From positions 1 to 64,000 of the forward strand of contig JAFZDJ010000008.1 of assembly GCA_017561265.1 (NCBI GenBank): 64,000 nucleotides of DNA, written 5' to 3'. The position numbers and the translations under genes were made by a program. This DNA comes from Bacteroidales bacterium. Its GTDB lineage: Bacteria > Bacteroidota > Bacteroidia > Bacteroidales > UBA932. The notes below the pieces were generated by a model, which saw only the letters and a program-made list of their open reading frames with translations, made no database searches and was not told the DNA's origin. Shown piece by piece: positions 20,788-29,955 of this stretch. The stretch's first letter is position 1, and every line of letters begins with the position of its first letter.

Positions 20788-22572
20788 ATGAAAATTAAGA
20801 ATATATTGATTCTCGCGATTCTGGCTGGTTCTTTCTGCGCTTGTTCGGACCTCATCAATCCTTCTGTGCAGAATGCTCAGACTGAGGAACAGATGTTCAA
20901 GGATCCTTCTTCTGCTCAGGGTATCCTGGGTTATGGATATGCGAACCTTCCGTTTGAGACAAAGAGTACAACCGACATCGCTACAGATGATGCTGTGACC
21001 AATGATCTCGGCAACACCTATAGAAGCATGGCACAGGGAACATGGGCTGCCAACAATGACCCTATGTCTCAGTGGCAGGCTCGTAAGATTGCAATCCAGT
21101 ACATGAACCTCTTCCTCAAGCATGTAGATGAGGTATCATGGTCAAAGGATCCTAAGAGACAGGCAATGTTCGTTGACAAGCTTCGTGGTGAGGCTCTTGC
21201 TCTGCGTGCATTGAACATGTACTACCTCCTCAGAAACCATGCAGGATGGACATCAGACGGACAGCTCCTCGGAGTTCCGATCATTCTCGAGCCAGAGGGT
21301 GTGGAGTCTGACTTCAATCAGCCAAGAGCAACATTCCAGGCATGTATCGACCAGATCTATGCTGACATCGATGAGGCTATGTCGCTTCTTCCTTATGACT
21401 ACAAGAAGCCGGCTAGCGATTCAGACGTTCCTAAGAAGTATCGTGATCTCGGTGTAACGACTGCAGAGGAGTACGCTGTAGTATTCGGTGATACATTCTC
21501 TGGACGTATCAGCGGACGTATCGCTCAGACAATCAAGTCATTCGTGGCTATCCTTGCTGCCAGCCCTGCATATGCAGGCGGTACAGACGTCACTTATGAA
21601 GATGCTGCGAATGAGGCTGGTGCAGTTCTCAAGAACATCGGTGGTGTTGCTGGTGTTGACCCTACCGGATACAAGTGGTTCATGGAGAAGAAGACTCTCG
21701 ATGCACTCGGATCAGGTCAGTGTCCTCCAGAAATCATGTGGAGAGGTTCTATGAACAAGGGTACAGAGTCTTATGCTTTCGGTATTTCACAGGAGCAGGA
21801 GAACTATCCTCCTACTTTCTACGGAAGCGGCCGTATCAACCCTACTCAGAACCTTGTGGATGCATTCCCTATGGCAAACGGTTACCCTATTACAGCTCCA
21901 GGCAGCGGTTATTCTGAAAACGATCCTTATGCAGGCCGTGACCCACGTCTTGCCGAGTATGTAATCTACAACGGTGCAACTTATAAGGGTTCTCAGATCA
22001 TCACAGGTACATATGCTTCTGATAACAACGGTATCGGTAAGATATCGACTTCTACACGTACCGGTTATTATCTCCGCAAGCTTCTCCGTGACGACTGTAA
22101 TGCTGACCCTTCTGCAACCAATGCTCAGTACCACTATCCTGTATACATCCGTTATACTGAGATCTTCCTTAACTATGCTGAGGCAGCAAATGAGGCTTGG
22201 GGTCCTACAGGAACAGGTTCATTCGGTTATAGCGCTTACGATGTGATCAAGGCTCTCCATGACCGTGCCGGTGTAGGTAACGATTATCTCGACAGCATCC
22301 AGGGTGACAAGGAAAAGATGCGTGAACTTATCCGCAACGAGCGTCGTATCGAGATGTGTTTCGAGAACAAGCGTTTCTGGGATATGCGTCGCTGGAAGCT
22401 TGATCTTACAGAGCCTGCTTATGGTGTGAGAATCGAGCAGTCAGGATCTTCACTTATATATAATGAGTTTGAGGTAGAGCCTCGTAACTACAAGAGCCAC
22501 ATGTATTATGGACCTATTCCTGAGACAGAGGTGCTCAAGTGGAGTAATCTTGACCAGAACCAGGGTTGGTAA
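20788..22572 (+). CDS. xusD: SusD-family lipoprotein XusD
   Basis: A 594-aa surface lipoprotein (lipobox FCAC) of the SusD family. Diagnostic segments are LRGEALALRALNMYYLLRN, RYTEIFLNYAEAANEA and the C-terminal NERRIEMCFENKRFWDMRRW. It forms the second transporter complex with XusC. The gene starts 19 bp after xusC and is 33 bp from xusE. Confidence 0.93.
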   Translation: MKIKNILILAILAGSFCACSDLINPSVQNAQTEEQMFKDPSSAQGILGYGYANLPFETKSTTDIATDDAVTNDLGNTYRSMAQGTWAANNDPMSQWQARKIAIQYMNLFLKHVDEVSWSKDPKRQAMFVDKLRGEALALRALNMYYLLRNHAGWTSDGQLLGVPIILEPEGVESDFNQPRATFQACIDQIYADIDEAMSLLPYDYKKPASDSDVPKKYRDLGVTTAEEYAVVFGDTFSGRISGRIAQTIKSFVAILAASPAYAGGTDVTYEDAANEAGAVLKNIGGVAGVDPTGYKWFMEKKTLDALGSGQCPPEIMWRGSMNKGTESYAFGISQEQENYPPTFYGSGRINPTQNLVDAFPMANGYPITAPGSGYSENDPYAGRDPRLAEYVIYNGATYKGSQIITGTYASDNNGIGKISTSTRTGYYLRKLLRDDCNADPSATNAQYHYPVYIRYTEIFLNYAEAANEAWGPTGTGSFGYSAYDVIKALHDRAGVGNDYLDSIQGDKEKMRELIRNERRIEMCFENKRFWDMRRWKLDLTEPAYGVRIEQSGSSLIYNEFEVEPRNYKSHMYYGPIPETEVLKWSNLDQNQGW

Positions 22573-22605
22573 CGACATTTTTGTAGAATTTTAATTTTTA
22601 GCAAA

Positions 22606-24132
22606 ATGAAATTTAATAATATTGTTAAAATCTTGCTTGCCGGAACTGCCATGTCTCTTCTTGCATCTTGTCACAACAAGGAGCAGATCTTCCCAGACTA
22701 TGACGGTGGTGTAACTGCATACTTCGCCTATCAGTATCCGGTAAGAACCATAGTGCTCGGTACGTCAGAGACTTTTGATACTTCTCTTGACAATCAGCAC
22801 AAGTGCATCATCTACGGTACAATGGGTGGTGCCTATCAGGGTAAGGATGTTGTTATCGATATAGAGGTGGACAATGCATTGACCGACAACCTTTATTATG
22901 ATTCAGCATTCGAGAAGCCTGTAAAGGCTATGCCATCTGAGTATTATACTCTTTCTGGCAATCAGCTCGTGTATGGCGGCAACCACATGGGTGGTGTAGA
23001 GGTTCAGCTTACTGATGCATTCTTTGCTGATCCTGAGGCAATCAAGACCACTTACGTGATTCCTGTAAAGATGACAAACATCAAGAAGGGCGCAGATCAG
23101 ATCCTTTCAGGTACACCTGCAATCGAGGGTGACAATGCCTGGAGAACTGATGCTTCACAGTGGAAGGTTCTTCCTAAGGACTATACTCTCTATGCAGTGA
23201 AGTACATCAACCAGTGGGATGGAAGCTGGCTTCGCCGCGGTGTGGACACTATCACTGAGAATGGTCAGACCACTACAGAAGTGCGTCATGGTCAGTATGT
23301 TGAGAATGATGAGGTTATGTTCCTTTCAACACAGTCTCTCAATTCTGTCACATTCCCTATGACTACAAGCGTGTCTGTAGTAGTTCCACCTCCGACACAG
23401 TATTCACTCAGCATGACTAATGTTGTTGCAGGTGATGCGTGGGGACAGCAGACTCAGTATTCATTTGCATCTCCACTCAAGGGCGGAACAACATATGTCC
23501 TTACCTTCATGGTGAAGGGTACAGCTGAAGCTGAACTTCCTATCTTCATGAATGATTCAGAGGGAACACAGACTTACGGTTATCCGGCAATCCCTGTTAC
23601 TACAGAGTGGAAGCAGGTCAAGCTTGAGCTTACTCCTAACGGAAATGACGCAGCAGTAATGCTCTTCAATACTGGTGCATATGTCGGTACTGTATGGATG
23701 GATGACTTCTCTATGGTTGAAAAAGGCAAGACTGATGAGCTTATCGCTGATGGTAACTTCCCTACAGCTGAAAGACCTGCAGCTTGGAATGCATGGGGCA
23801 GCGGCACACCTGCAGCAGTTGTTCCTGAGGGATATACTGCTGAGGAGCTTAAGCCTACTATCGAAATCGTTCCTGTAGCTACAGACCTCGTTCTTACATT
23901 TGACGGTGAGAATATCACAGTATCTTCTGCAACTGAGGGCGTTACAGCTTCAGGTTCAGGTAAATATGTACAGGACGGCGAGAAGATGGCTTGGGGTAAC
24001 AAGGATCGCGACGGTATCTACCTTGACTACACAGTAGATTTCGGAACCAAGCAGTATGCTATCAAGGATACCCTCGTTTCACGTAACCGTGAGGTGATCA
24101 TGGAGACATACTCTCCTTCCTTTAAGAAATAA
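22606..24132 (+). CDS. xusE: surface glycan-binding lipoprotein XusE with inserted CBM
   Basis: A 508-aa lipoprotein (lipobox LLASC). The N-terminal part (about residues 25-165, FPDYDGGVTAYFAYQYPVRT) is DUF1735-like and the C-terminal part is DUF4361-like. A CBM4/9-type beta-sandwich appears inserted in the latter at about residues 255-375 (SLSMTNVVAGDAW to VWMDDFSMVE), and LIADGNFPTAERP after it resembles the start of a second, truncated CBM. Position between the SusCD genes and GH10 defines XusE; its role is xylan binding at the surface. Confidence 0.85.
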   Translation: MKFNNIVKILLAGTAMSLLASCHNKEQIFPDYDGGVTAYFAYQYPVRTIVLGTSETFDTSLDNQHKCIIYGTMGGAYQGKDVVIDIEVDNALTDNLYYDSAFEKPVKAMPSEYYTLSGNQLVYGGNHMGGVEVQLTDAFFADPEAIKTTYVIPVKMTNIKKGADQILSGTPAIEGDNAWRTDASQWKVLPKDYTLYAVKYINQWDGSWLRRGVDTITENGQTTTEVRHGQYVENDEVMFLSTQSLNSVTFPMTTSVSVVVPPPTQYSLSMTNVVAGDAWGQQTQYSFASPLKGGTTYVLTFMVKGTAEAELPIFMNDSEGTQTYGYPAIPVTTEWKQVKLELTPNGNDAAVMLFNTGAYVGTVWMDDFSMVEKGKTDELIADGNFPTAERPAAWNAWGSGTPAAVVPEGYTAEELKPTIEIVPVATDLVLTFDGENITVSSATEGVTASGSGKYVQDGEKMAWGNKDRDGIYLDYTVDFGTKQYAIKDTLVSRNREVIMETYSPSFKK

Positions 24133-24151
24133 CACTAAAATAGATTAAGAC

Positions 24152-26374
24152 ATGAAATACTATAGAATATTATTTCTTGCTGCAGCCTTGACCGGACTTG
24201 CTTCTTGTGCGGTAGATCCGCTTCAGGAGTATAAGGTCGAGAAGCCACAGAGCATAGAACAGTATGAGTATCTCAATGAGTATGACGTGTTGAAGAATTA
24301 TGTTAACCGTACGGCATCTCCTGACTTCAAGTTGGGAGCTGCCCTCGCGGCTAGCGATTTTACAGCACACGGTCAGGTTTATGCTCTTGCTGTATCTAAC
24401 TTCGATGAGATGACTGCCGGCAATGACATGAAGTATGCTTCAATTGTCGGTAATGACGGAACAATGAGTTTCGACAATGTGAGAAACTTCGTCAATACTG
24501 CAGCTGAAGCCGGAATGACTGTTTATGGTCACACACTTGCTTGGCACGCACAGCAGAACAACAAATATCTTAACTCTCTTATCGCTGATAAGGAGATTGA
24601 GATAGAGGAAGGTGCTACAGACGTGATTACAGATGCTGAGTTCGATTATACTACTATGTCAGGCTGGTGGTACTGGTTCGGCCTTCCTGAAGGCGGTGAC
24701 CAGACTGTCGGTATCGTTGACGGTATGTTCGAGAGTAACAACCCTAGTCCTACTCCTGTAGGAAGCGGCTGGCAGTTCCAGTATCATGTTGCTGACGGTA
24801 TTCCTTGGGTAGCAGGCAGATCATATCAGATCACTATGATGATCCGTGCAGATCAGGAAAGCACATTCACACTCTGCGCAGGTACATGGGGCGGCCAGGC
24901 TGCCGGTAATGTGACTGTAGGAACAGAATGGCAGGAGGTTACCGTAACACGTAACGTGAGTGTAGACGGAAACGGATTCGTAATGTTCCAGTCAGGTGAG
25001 GTTCCAGGCAAGATCCAGATGCAGTGGCTCAAGGTTACTCACGAGGAGGCCAAGGCAGTATCATGGTGGACTCCTATCATCTCTAATGGTGATGCTGAAG
25101 GCAATGATCTTACAAACTTCATCTCGACTCATATCGGCGGAACAAACGGCCCTGTAGATGTTGTTGACGGTGTCGGAGTAAACGGAACACGTGCATTCGT
25201 GGTTTCTTCAGCCGGTGGCGGTGTAAACTCATGGGACACTCAGTTCTTCGTTTATGCTAATCGTCAGCTTGCAGACGGTGCAAAGATCAAGCTTGAGTTC
25301 GACTATAGAGCAGATGTTGCCAACAATGCCGAGTCACAGGCTCACGGTACACCTGGTGCATATATCCACTGGGACGGTGGTGCCGCTGTAAACTTCACAA
25401 CTGACTGGCAGCACTTCTCAAAGACTATCACTGTCAATACGACAGTTTCTCCAAACGGTGAGTTCCAGACATTTGCATGGAACCTCGACGTAGGAGCTCC
25501 TGCAGCACCAGTCAATAAGTATTACTTCGACAATGTTCAGCTTTCTATCGAGGAGTCTGGAAATACAATTCCTCAGACACCGGAAGAGAAGAAGGATACT
25601 CTCATCTGGGCTATGGACAACTGGATCAAGGGTATGATGGAAGTAACTGCAGAGAAGGTTTCTGCTTGGGATGCTGTAAACGAGGCTATCGCAGGTGCTG
25701 ACTTTGACGGTGACGGATACTATGACCTCCAGTCTGCTACTAACGGTGATCCTGCAAACAACTTCTACTGGCAGGACTACCTCGGTAATGAGGATTATGT
25801 ACGTATCGTTATCGAGAAGGCTCGTAAGTACTATGCAGAGTTCGGCGGTACAGCTCCGCTCAGACTCTTCATCAACGACTACAACCTCGAGTCTGACTGG
25901 GACGACAACAAGAAGCTCAAGAGCTTGATCCACTGGATCGAGGTATGGGAGTCTGACGGCAAGACCAAGATCGATGGTATCGGTACTCAGATGCACGTTT
26001 CATGCTATGAGAATCCGGCTACTCAGAAGAGCAAGGAAGAGCATGTCGTTAAGATGCTCGAGCTCATGGCCGCATCAGGCAAGCTCGTGAAGATTTCAGA
26101 GCTTGATATGGGTTACGTTGATGCCAACGGCAACTCTGTTCCTACAGCTTCTATGACAGAGGCACAGCATCAGGCAATGGCTGCTTACTATCAGTTCATC
26201 GTAAGCAAGTACTTCGAGATCATCCCTGCAGCTCAGCAGTATGGTATCACTCAGTGGTGTCTTACTGATGCACCGGCTGATTCAGGCTGGAGAGGTGGTG
26301 AGCCTGTAGGTCTCTGGGATGCAAACTACAGCCGCAAGCACACTTATGCAGGCTTCGCGGAAGGTCTTAAGTAA
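24152..26374 (+). CDS. xyn10C: GH10 endo-beta-1,4-xylanase with two inserted CBMs
   Basis: A 740-aa surface lipoprotein (Cys19 in GLASC). The GH10 barrel starts with FKLGAALAASDF and VYGHTLAWHAQ, is interrupted by two consecutive CBM4/9/22-like sandwiches (about residues 145-300 and 305-470), then resumes with acid/base Glu511 in WDAVNEAI and nucleophile Glu650 in ISELDMGY. This inserted-CBM architecture is the one known from Prevotella and Bacteroides xylanases of the Xus cluster. It cuts xylan chains into oligosaccharides for XusA-D. It is the last gene of the operon, followed by a terminator at 26395. Confidence 0.94.
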   Translation: MKYYRILFLAAALTGLASCAVDPLQEYKVEKPQSIEQYEYLNEYDVLKNYVNRTASPDFKLGAALAASDFTAHGQVYALAVSNFDEMTAGNDMKYASIVGNDGTMSFDNVRNFVNTAAEAGMTVYGHTLAWHAQQNNKYLNSLIADKEIEIEEGATDVITDAEFDYTTMSGWWYWFGLPEGGDQTVGIVDGMFESNNPSPTPVGSGWQFQYHVADGIPWVAGRSYQITMMIRADQESTFTLCAGTWGGQAAGNVTVGTEWQEVTVTRNVSVDGNGFVMFQSGEVPGKIQMQWLKVTHEEAKAVSWWTPIISNGDAEGNDLTNFISTHIGGTNGPVDVVDGVGVNGTRAFVVSSAGGGVNSWDTQFFVYANRQLADGAKIKLEFDYRADVANNAESQAHGTPGAYIHWDGGAAVNFTTDWQHFSKTITVNTTVSPNGEFQTFAWNLDVGAPAAPVNKYYFDNVQLSIEESGNTIPQTPEEKKDTLIWAMDNWIKGMMEVTAEKVSAWDAVNEAIAGADFDGDGYYDLQSATNGDPANNFYWQDYLGNEDYVRIVIEKARKYYAEFGGTAPLRLFINDYNLESDWDDNKKLKSLIHWIEVWESDGKTKIDGIGTQMHVSCYENPATQKSKEEHVVKMLELMAASGKLVKISELDMGYVDANGNSVPTASMTEAQHQAMAAYYQFIVSKYFEIIPAAQQYGITQWCLTDAPADSGWRGGEPVGLWDANYSRKHTYAGFAEGLK

Positions 26375-26394
26375 TATATCCCTATACTGAATTT

Positions 26395-26435
26395 CAGGGC
26401 AGCCGGACACAAGTCCGACTGCCCTGATTTTTATT
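26395..26435 (+). terminator. terminator of the xus operon
   Basis: CAGGGCAG-C-CGGAC pairs with GTCCG-A-CTGCCCTG (13 pairs, one mismatch, ACAA loop), followed by ATTTTTATT. It separates the xus operon from the GH5 operon. Confidence 0.88.
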
Positions 26436-26448
26436 GCCCATGCCGCTG

Positions 26449-26475
26449 TTTGCTGAGATTTAATTCTTATCTTTG
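26449..26475 (+). promoter_or_regulatory. promoter of the GH5-to-GH10 operon
   Basis: A perfect TATCTTTG -7 box lies at 26468-26475. The only TTTG upstream (26449-26452) is 15 nt away, shorter than usual, so the -33 assignment is weak. The leader to the ATG at 26502 is about 20 nt. Confidence 0.5.
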
Positions 26476-26501
26476 TTCGTTTACACACAGACTCTTTGAC
26501 T

Positions 26502-28475
26502 ATGAGTATTTCAGCACATGCAATCAGACGTTTCGGGACGTTCATTACCATATTCATGATGATGCTGGCACCAGTATCATGTTTTCCGGATAATTTCGAT
26601 AATGATCCGGAAAAGCCTGTGGTGACGCCGCCTGATCCGGAAGAAAATACGCCGCCTCCAGGTCCTGAGATTGATGATGATAAGCCTTTGAGACTTAATG
26701 TCGTGGGTAGGTATCTTGTTGATGATCAGGGTAATACTGTGAATCTTCATGGTTTCGGACAGACCTACAGCCCTTTCTTTAATGAAAATGCCTGGGGTAA
26801 TTATGATGTCTCTGCGTGTCTGGCATATAATAAGCGTATGATAGACGAAGTCCTCGCTGCAGGATGGGAGATGGACTTCATAAGGATGCATATGGATCCC
26901 TATTGGAGTGATGATCCGTCACAACCTTCCGTCCGTTATGAAGGCCATGAGAGATTCTCTGAGACCCGTTTCCGAAAATATCTGGATGAGGTCTTCGTGC
27001 CTATGGCGGAATATGCGATAAACAAAGGACTTTATGTGGTGATGCGTCCTCCTGGAGTATCACCTGAGAATATTCAGATATACGACAGTTATCAGACCTT
27101 CCTTCTGAAGGTATGGGACATTGTTTCTCAGCATCCTAAGCTAAGGAATAACGGATGGGTCATGTTTGAGCTTGCTAACGAGCCGATAAACATAAAAGGA
27201 ACCGACGGCTCGTTCGGCAGCAGCGGTGATGCCCATTTTGCCAATATGCAGCTTTATTTCCAGGCAATAGTCGACAAGATACGCGATAACAAGGCCCGTA
27301 ACATCATCTGGGTGCCAGGACTTGCATATCAGTCCCAGTATGCCGGCTATGCGGTTCATCGCATCCAAGGCGACAATATCGGTTTTGCAGTCCATGTATA
27401 TCCTGGATGGTACGGCAGTGATGCCGAGCAGCCTAGTGCAGAGCTCGGCGGAGTCATGGGAGGAGGTTATGAAGGCTTCCAGCGCGGATGGGATGCCCAG
27501 GTCGGTCCTGTTGCCGCATTTGCTCCGGTCATGGTTACAGAGCTTGATTGGGCTCCTGCCAAATATGATTCTTCATGGGGAAAAAGCATAACAGGAGTCG
27601 TGGGAGGCACAGGATTCGGTGCCAACTTCAAGTATATCGCGGACAATACAGGCAATGTGAGCTGGATGATCTTCACAAGCCAGCATCTGCTGGCACAGTT
27701 CAAGGATGTTCCGGGAACCGAAGGCGATTATACTTTCCTGAATGACCCGGAGGCATGTCCTTGGCCTGTCTATCATTGGTTCCAGGAATATGCCGGAAAG
27801 GCTCCTGCGGAAGGAGAACTTGCAGGGCTTGAGGTCATGAATGTGGACGAGTCGATGGATGTAAGGATGGGTGACAGCAGAAGCATTATCGTAAATGCCT
27901 TATACTCAGATGGCAGCGTTCGTGCGGTGACCGATAAGGCGGTGCTTTCGATTGATGATGAATCTGTTGCAAGGATAAATGGAGCCAAGCTTCTGGCTGT
28001 ATCTGAAGGAACTGCTATCCTGAAAGTTGCATATACTTCCCAGGCGGGAAAGACATGCAGCCTGGAAATCAAGGTGAATGTGCTTTCTCCGTTCCCGCTC
28101 ACGGAATCCATGTTCAATCCGTCAATATGGGAGACAGGCTCATTCGATGAGGAAACACATACGCTCATTACCGGTCAGTACGGATTTGGAGGATGGCAGT
28201 ATGCTGAAGGACTGGATCTGTCGGCTTTCAGCCGCATAACCGTCAGATTGGGCAATGATAATGACAGCGCCGTGTCTTTCAGGCTCTTCGATAAGAACAA
28301 CTACTGGAGCCAGCCGGCCATGTATGATTTCCACACGTCACGCGAGATCGTTGTGGATCTGCACAATATGAAAGATGCAGACGGAAATACGATAGATCCT
28401 TCACATCTTTATATCGTAGGATTCTGGTCTTATGGCGGGAAGCCTATAGTAATCGAAAGTGTGACACTTGAATAA
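26502..28475 (+). CDS. GH5 endoglycanase lipoprotein with Big_2 domain, probable xylanase
   Basis: A 657-aa lipoprotein (PVSC, then acidic residues typical of surface export). A GH5 barrel spans about residues 65-430, with acid/base Glu227 in FELANEP and nucleophile Glu347 in VTELDWAP. A Big_2 Ig-like domain follows (about 440-530, DGSVRAVTDKAVLSIDDESVA), then a C-terminal beta-sandwich of about 120 residues that may bind carbohydrate. Xylanase activity is inferred from the locus; the GH5 subfamily was not determined. The ATG at 26502 is preferred to the TTG at 26496. It opens a seven-gene operon. Confidence 0.85.
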   Translation: MSISAHAIRRFGTFITIFMMMLAPVSCFPDNFDNDPEKPVVTPPDPEENTPPPGPEIDDDKPLRLNVVGRYLVDDQGNTVNLHGFGQTYSPFFNENAWGNYDVSACLAYNKRMIDEVLAAGWEMDFIRMHMDPYWSDDPSQPSVRYEGHERFSETRFRKYLDEVFVPMAEYAINKGLYVVMRPPGVSPENIQIYDSYQTFLLKVWDIVSQHPKLRNNGWVMFELANEPINIKGTDGSFGSSGDAHFANMQLYFQAIVDKIRDNKARNIIWVPGLAYQSQYAGYAVHRIQGDNIGFAVHVYPGWYGSDAEQPSAELGGVMGGGYEGFQRGWDAQVGPVAAFAPVMVTELDWAPAKYDSSWGKSITGVVGGTGFGANFKYIADNTGNVSWMIFTSQHLLAQFKDVPGTEGDYTFLNDPEACPWPVYHWFQEYAGKAPAEGELAGLEVMNVDESMDVRMGDSRSIIVNALYSDGSVRAVTDKAVLSIDDESVARINGAKLLAVSEGTAILKVAYTSQAGKTCSLEIKVNVLSPFPLTESMFNPSIWETGSFDEETHTLITGQYGFGGWQYAEGLDLSAFSRITVRLGNDNDSAVSFRLFDKNNYWSQPAMYDFHTSREIVVDLHNMKDADGNTIDPSHLYIVGFWSYGGKPIVIESVTLE

Positions 28476-28497
28476 TTGCATTGATAAAGAGAAGCTT

Positions 28498-29955
28498 ATG
28501 CGTATATATATAAAGTGCATTCTCCTTATAGGATCGATCATTCTATATACCGGATGCCGTGAATGGCAGGAACCGGCTATGGCATCTGATTCCCTCCCTG
28601 AGATCTTTCCGGATTATTCGGGAGTCACGGTTCCTGCAAATATAGCTCCTCTGAATTTCATGGTTGAAGATGCAGAGGCTGTTCAGGCTGTATTCAGCGT
28701 CAAAGGTGCCGAAATAGCCGCTATCGTCGGCAGGGAAGGGGTCGTATCCGTTCCGTTTAAGAAATGGGCGCAAATCCTTTCTTTTGGAAAGGGAGAGGCT
28801 GTGTCTGTGGAGGTTTCCGTTTGGAACAGCGAATTCCCGGATGGCGTGAGATTCAGACCCTTCCAGATCAATATAGCAGAGGATGAAATCGATCCGTGGA
28901 TTGCCTATCGTCTTATAGAACCCGGATATATGGGATGGCGTCAGCTTGGAATATATCAGCGTGAGATGTCCTCTTTTGAGGAATCTGCGATCGTCACCAA
29001 CAGAGAGACCAATACTACCTGCCTGAATTGTCATAATTTCCCTTCATATTCATCGGAAAGCATGATGTTTCATGCCCGTGGAGCTAATGGAGGCACGATA
29101 TTGTATAATGACGGTAAGCTGACGAAGATAGATTTCAAGAGTATAGGCCCGAAGAAGAATACAACATATCCTGCGTGGCATCCGGAAGGACGTTTCATCG
29201 CGTTTTCATCCAATACGACCCATCAGATCTTCCTAGCCGAAGGAAACAAGCCTATAGAAGTGTTTGATTCTGCATCCGATCTTGTCATCTATGATATCCA
29301 GACTGGTGAAGTTCTGACAGACCCGCGTTTCATCACCGATGATTTCATGGAATCCTTCCCTGCATGGTCACCTGACGGCAGATATCTTTATTTCGTCTCG
29401 GCTGAAGATGTAAATCTTGATCTGAAATTCTCTCCTGCAGCACATTATCACCTTCTCAGAGTACCTTTCGATCCTGAAACAAGGACTTTGGGAACGCAGG
29501 TGGATACCCTCTATAATGCTGATAGCCAGGGAGGAAGCGTATCCTATCCTCGCATCTCACCAGACGGACGCCATCTGCTCTATACCTGGTCGGAATACGG
29601 AACCTTCCCTATTTGGCACGACGAAGCGGATATGAAGATGCTTGACCTTCAGACTATGGAGGAAGTCGATGTGATCCTGTGGAATGACCCTGATCATGCC
29701 GACAGCTATCATTCATGGTCCTCAAATGGACGCTGGGTCATGTTCGGAAGCCGCAGGCTTGATGGAAGATATACAAGACTGTACATTGCCTATCTGTCGG
29801 AAGAAGGAGTGCCATGTAAGCCTTTCCTTCTCCCGCAGGAGGATCCTCGTCACAATATGTGGAGACTGAAGTCATACAATGTCCCTGAATTCATAGACGG
29901 CAAAGTCGCACTGCCGGAAGAGGCGGCTGATCTTTTTTATTCAGAAGACAAATGA
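28498..29955 (+). CDS. lipoprotein with PD40 beta-propeller and a CxxCH motif (A)
   Basis: A 485-aa lipoprotein (lipobox LYTGC). An N-terminal domain (FPDYSGVTVPANIAPLNF) precedes a single haem-type motif, Cys175-Leu-Asn-Cys178-His179, then PD40/WD40-like repeats such as FPAWSPDGRYLYF and YPRISPDGRHLLY. No function is assigned. A paralogue lies at 32873; both have the motif at the same place, followed by MFH/LFH and GGT. The ATG at 28498 starts after the GH5 stop, and the next gene overlaps its stop (ATGA). The CxxCH could bind haem if cytochrome c maturation proteins exist, or be structural. Confidence 0.75.
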   Translation: MRIYIKCILLIGSIILYTGCREWQEPAMASDSLPEIFPDYSGVTVPANIAPLNFMVEDAEAVQAVFSVKGAEIAAIVGREGVVSVPFKKWAQILSFGKGEAVSVEVSVWNSEFPDGVRFRPFQINIAEDEIDPWIAYRLIEPGYMGWRQLGIYQREMSSFEESAIVTNRETNTTCLNCHNFPSYSSESMMFHARGANGGTILYNDGKLTKIDFKSIGPKKNTTYPAWHPEGRFIAFSSNTTHQIFLAEGNKPIEVFDSASDLVIYDIQTGEVLTDPRFITDDFMESFPAWSPDGRYLYFVSAEDVNLDLKFSPAAHYHLLRVPFDPETRTLGTQVDTLYNADSQGGSVSYPRISPDGRHLLYTWSEYGTFPIWHDEADMKMLDLQTMEEVDVILWNDPDHADSYHSWSSNGRWVMFGSRRLDGRYTRLYIAYLSEEGVPCKPFLLPQEDPRHNMWRLKSYNVPEFIDGKVALPEEAADLFYSEDK

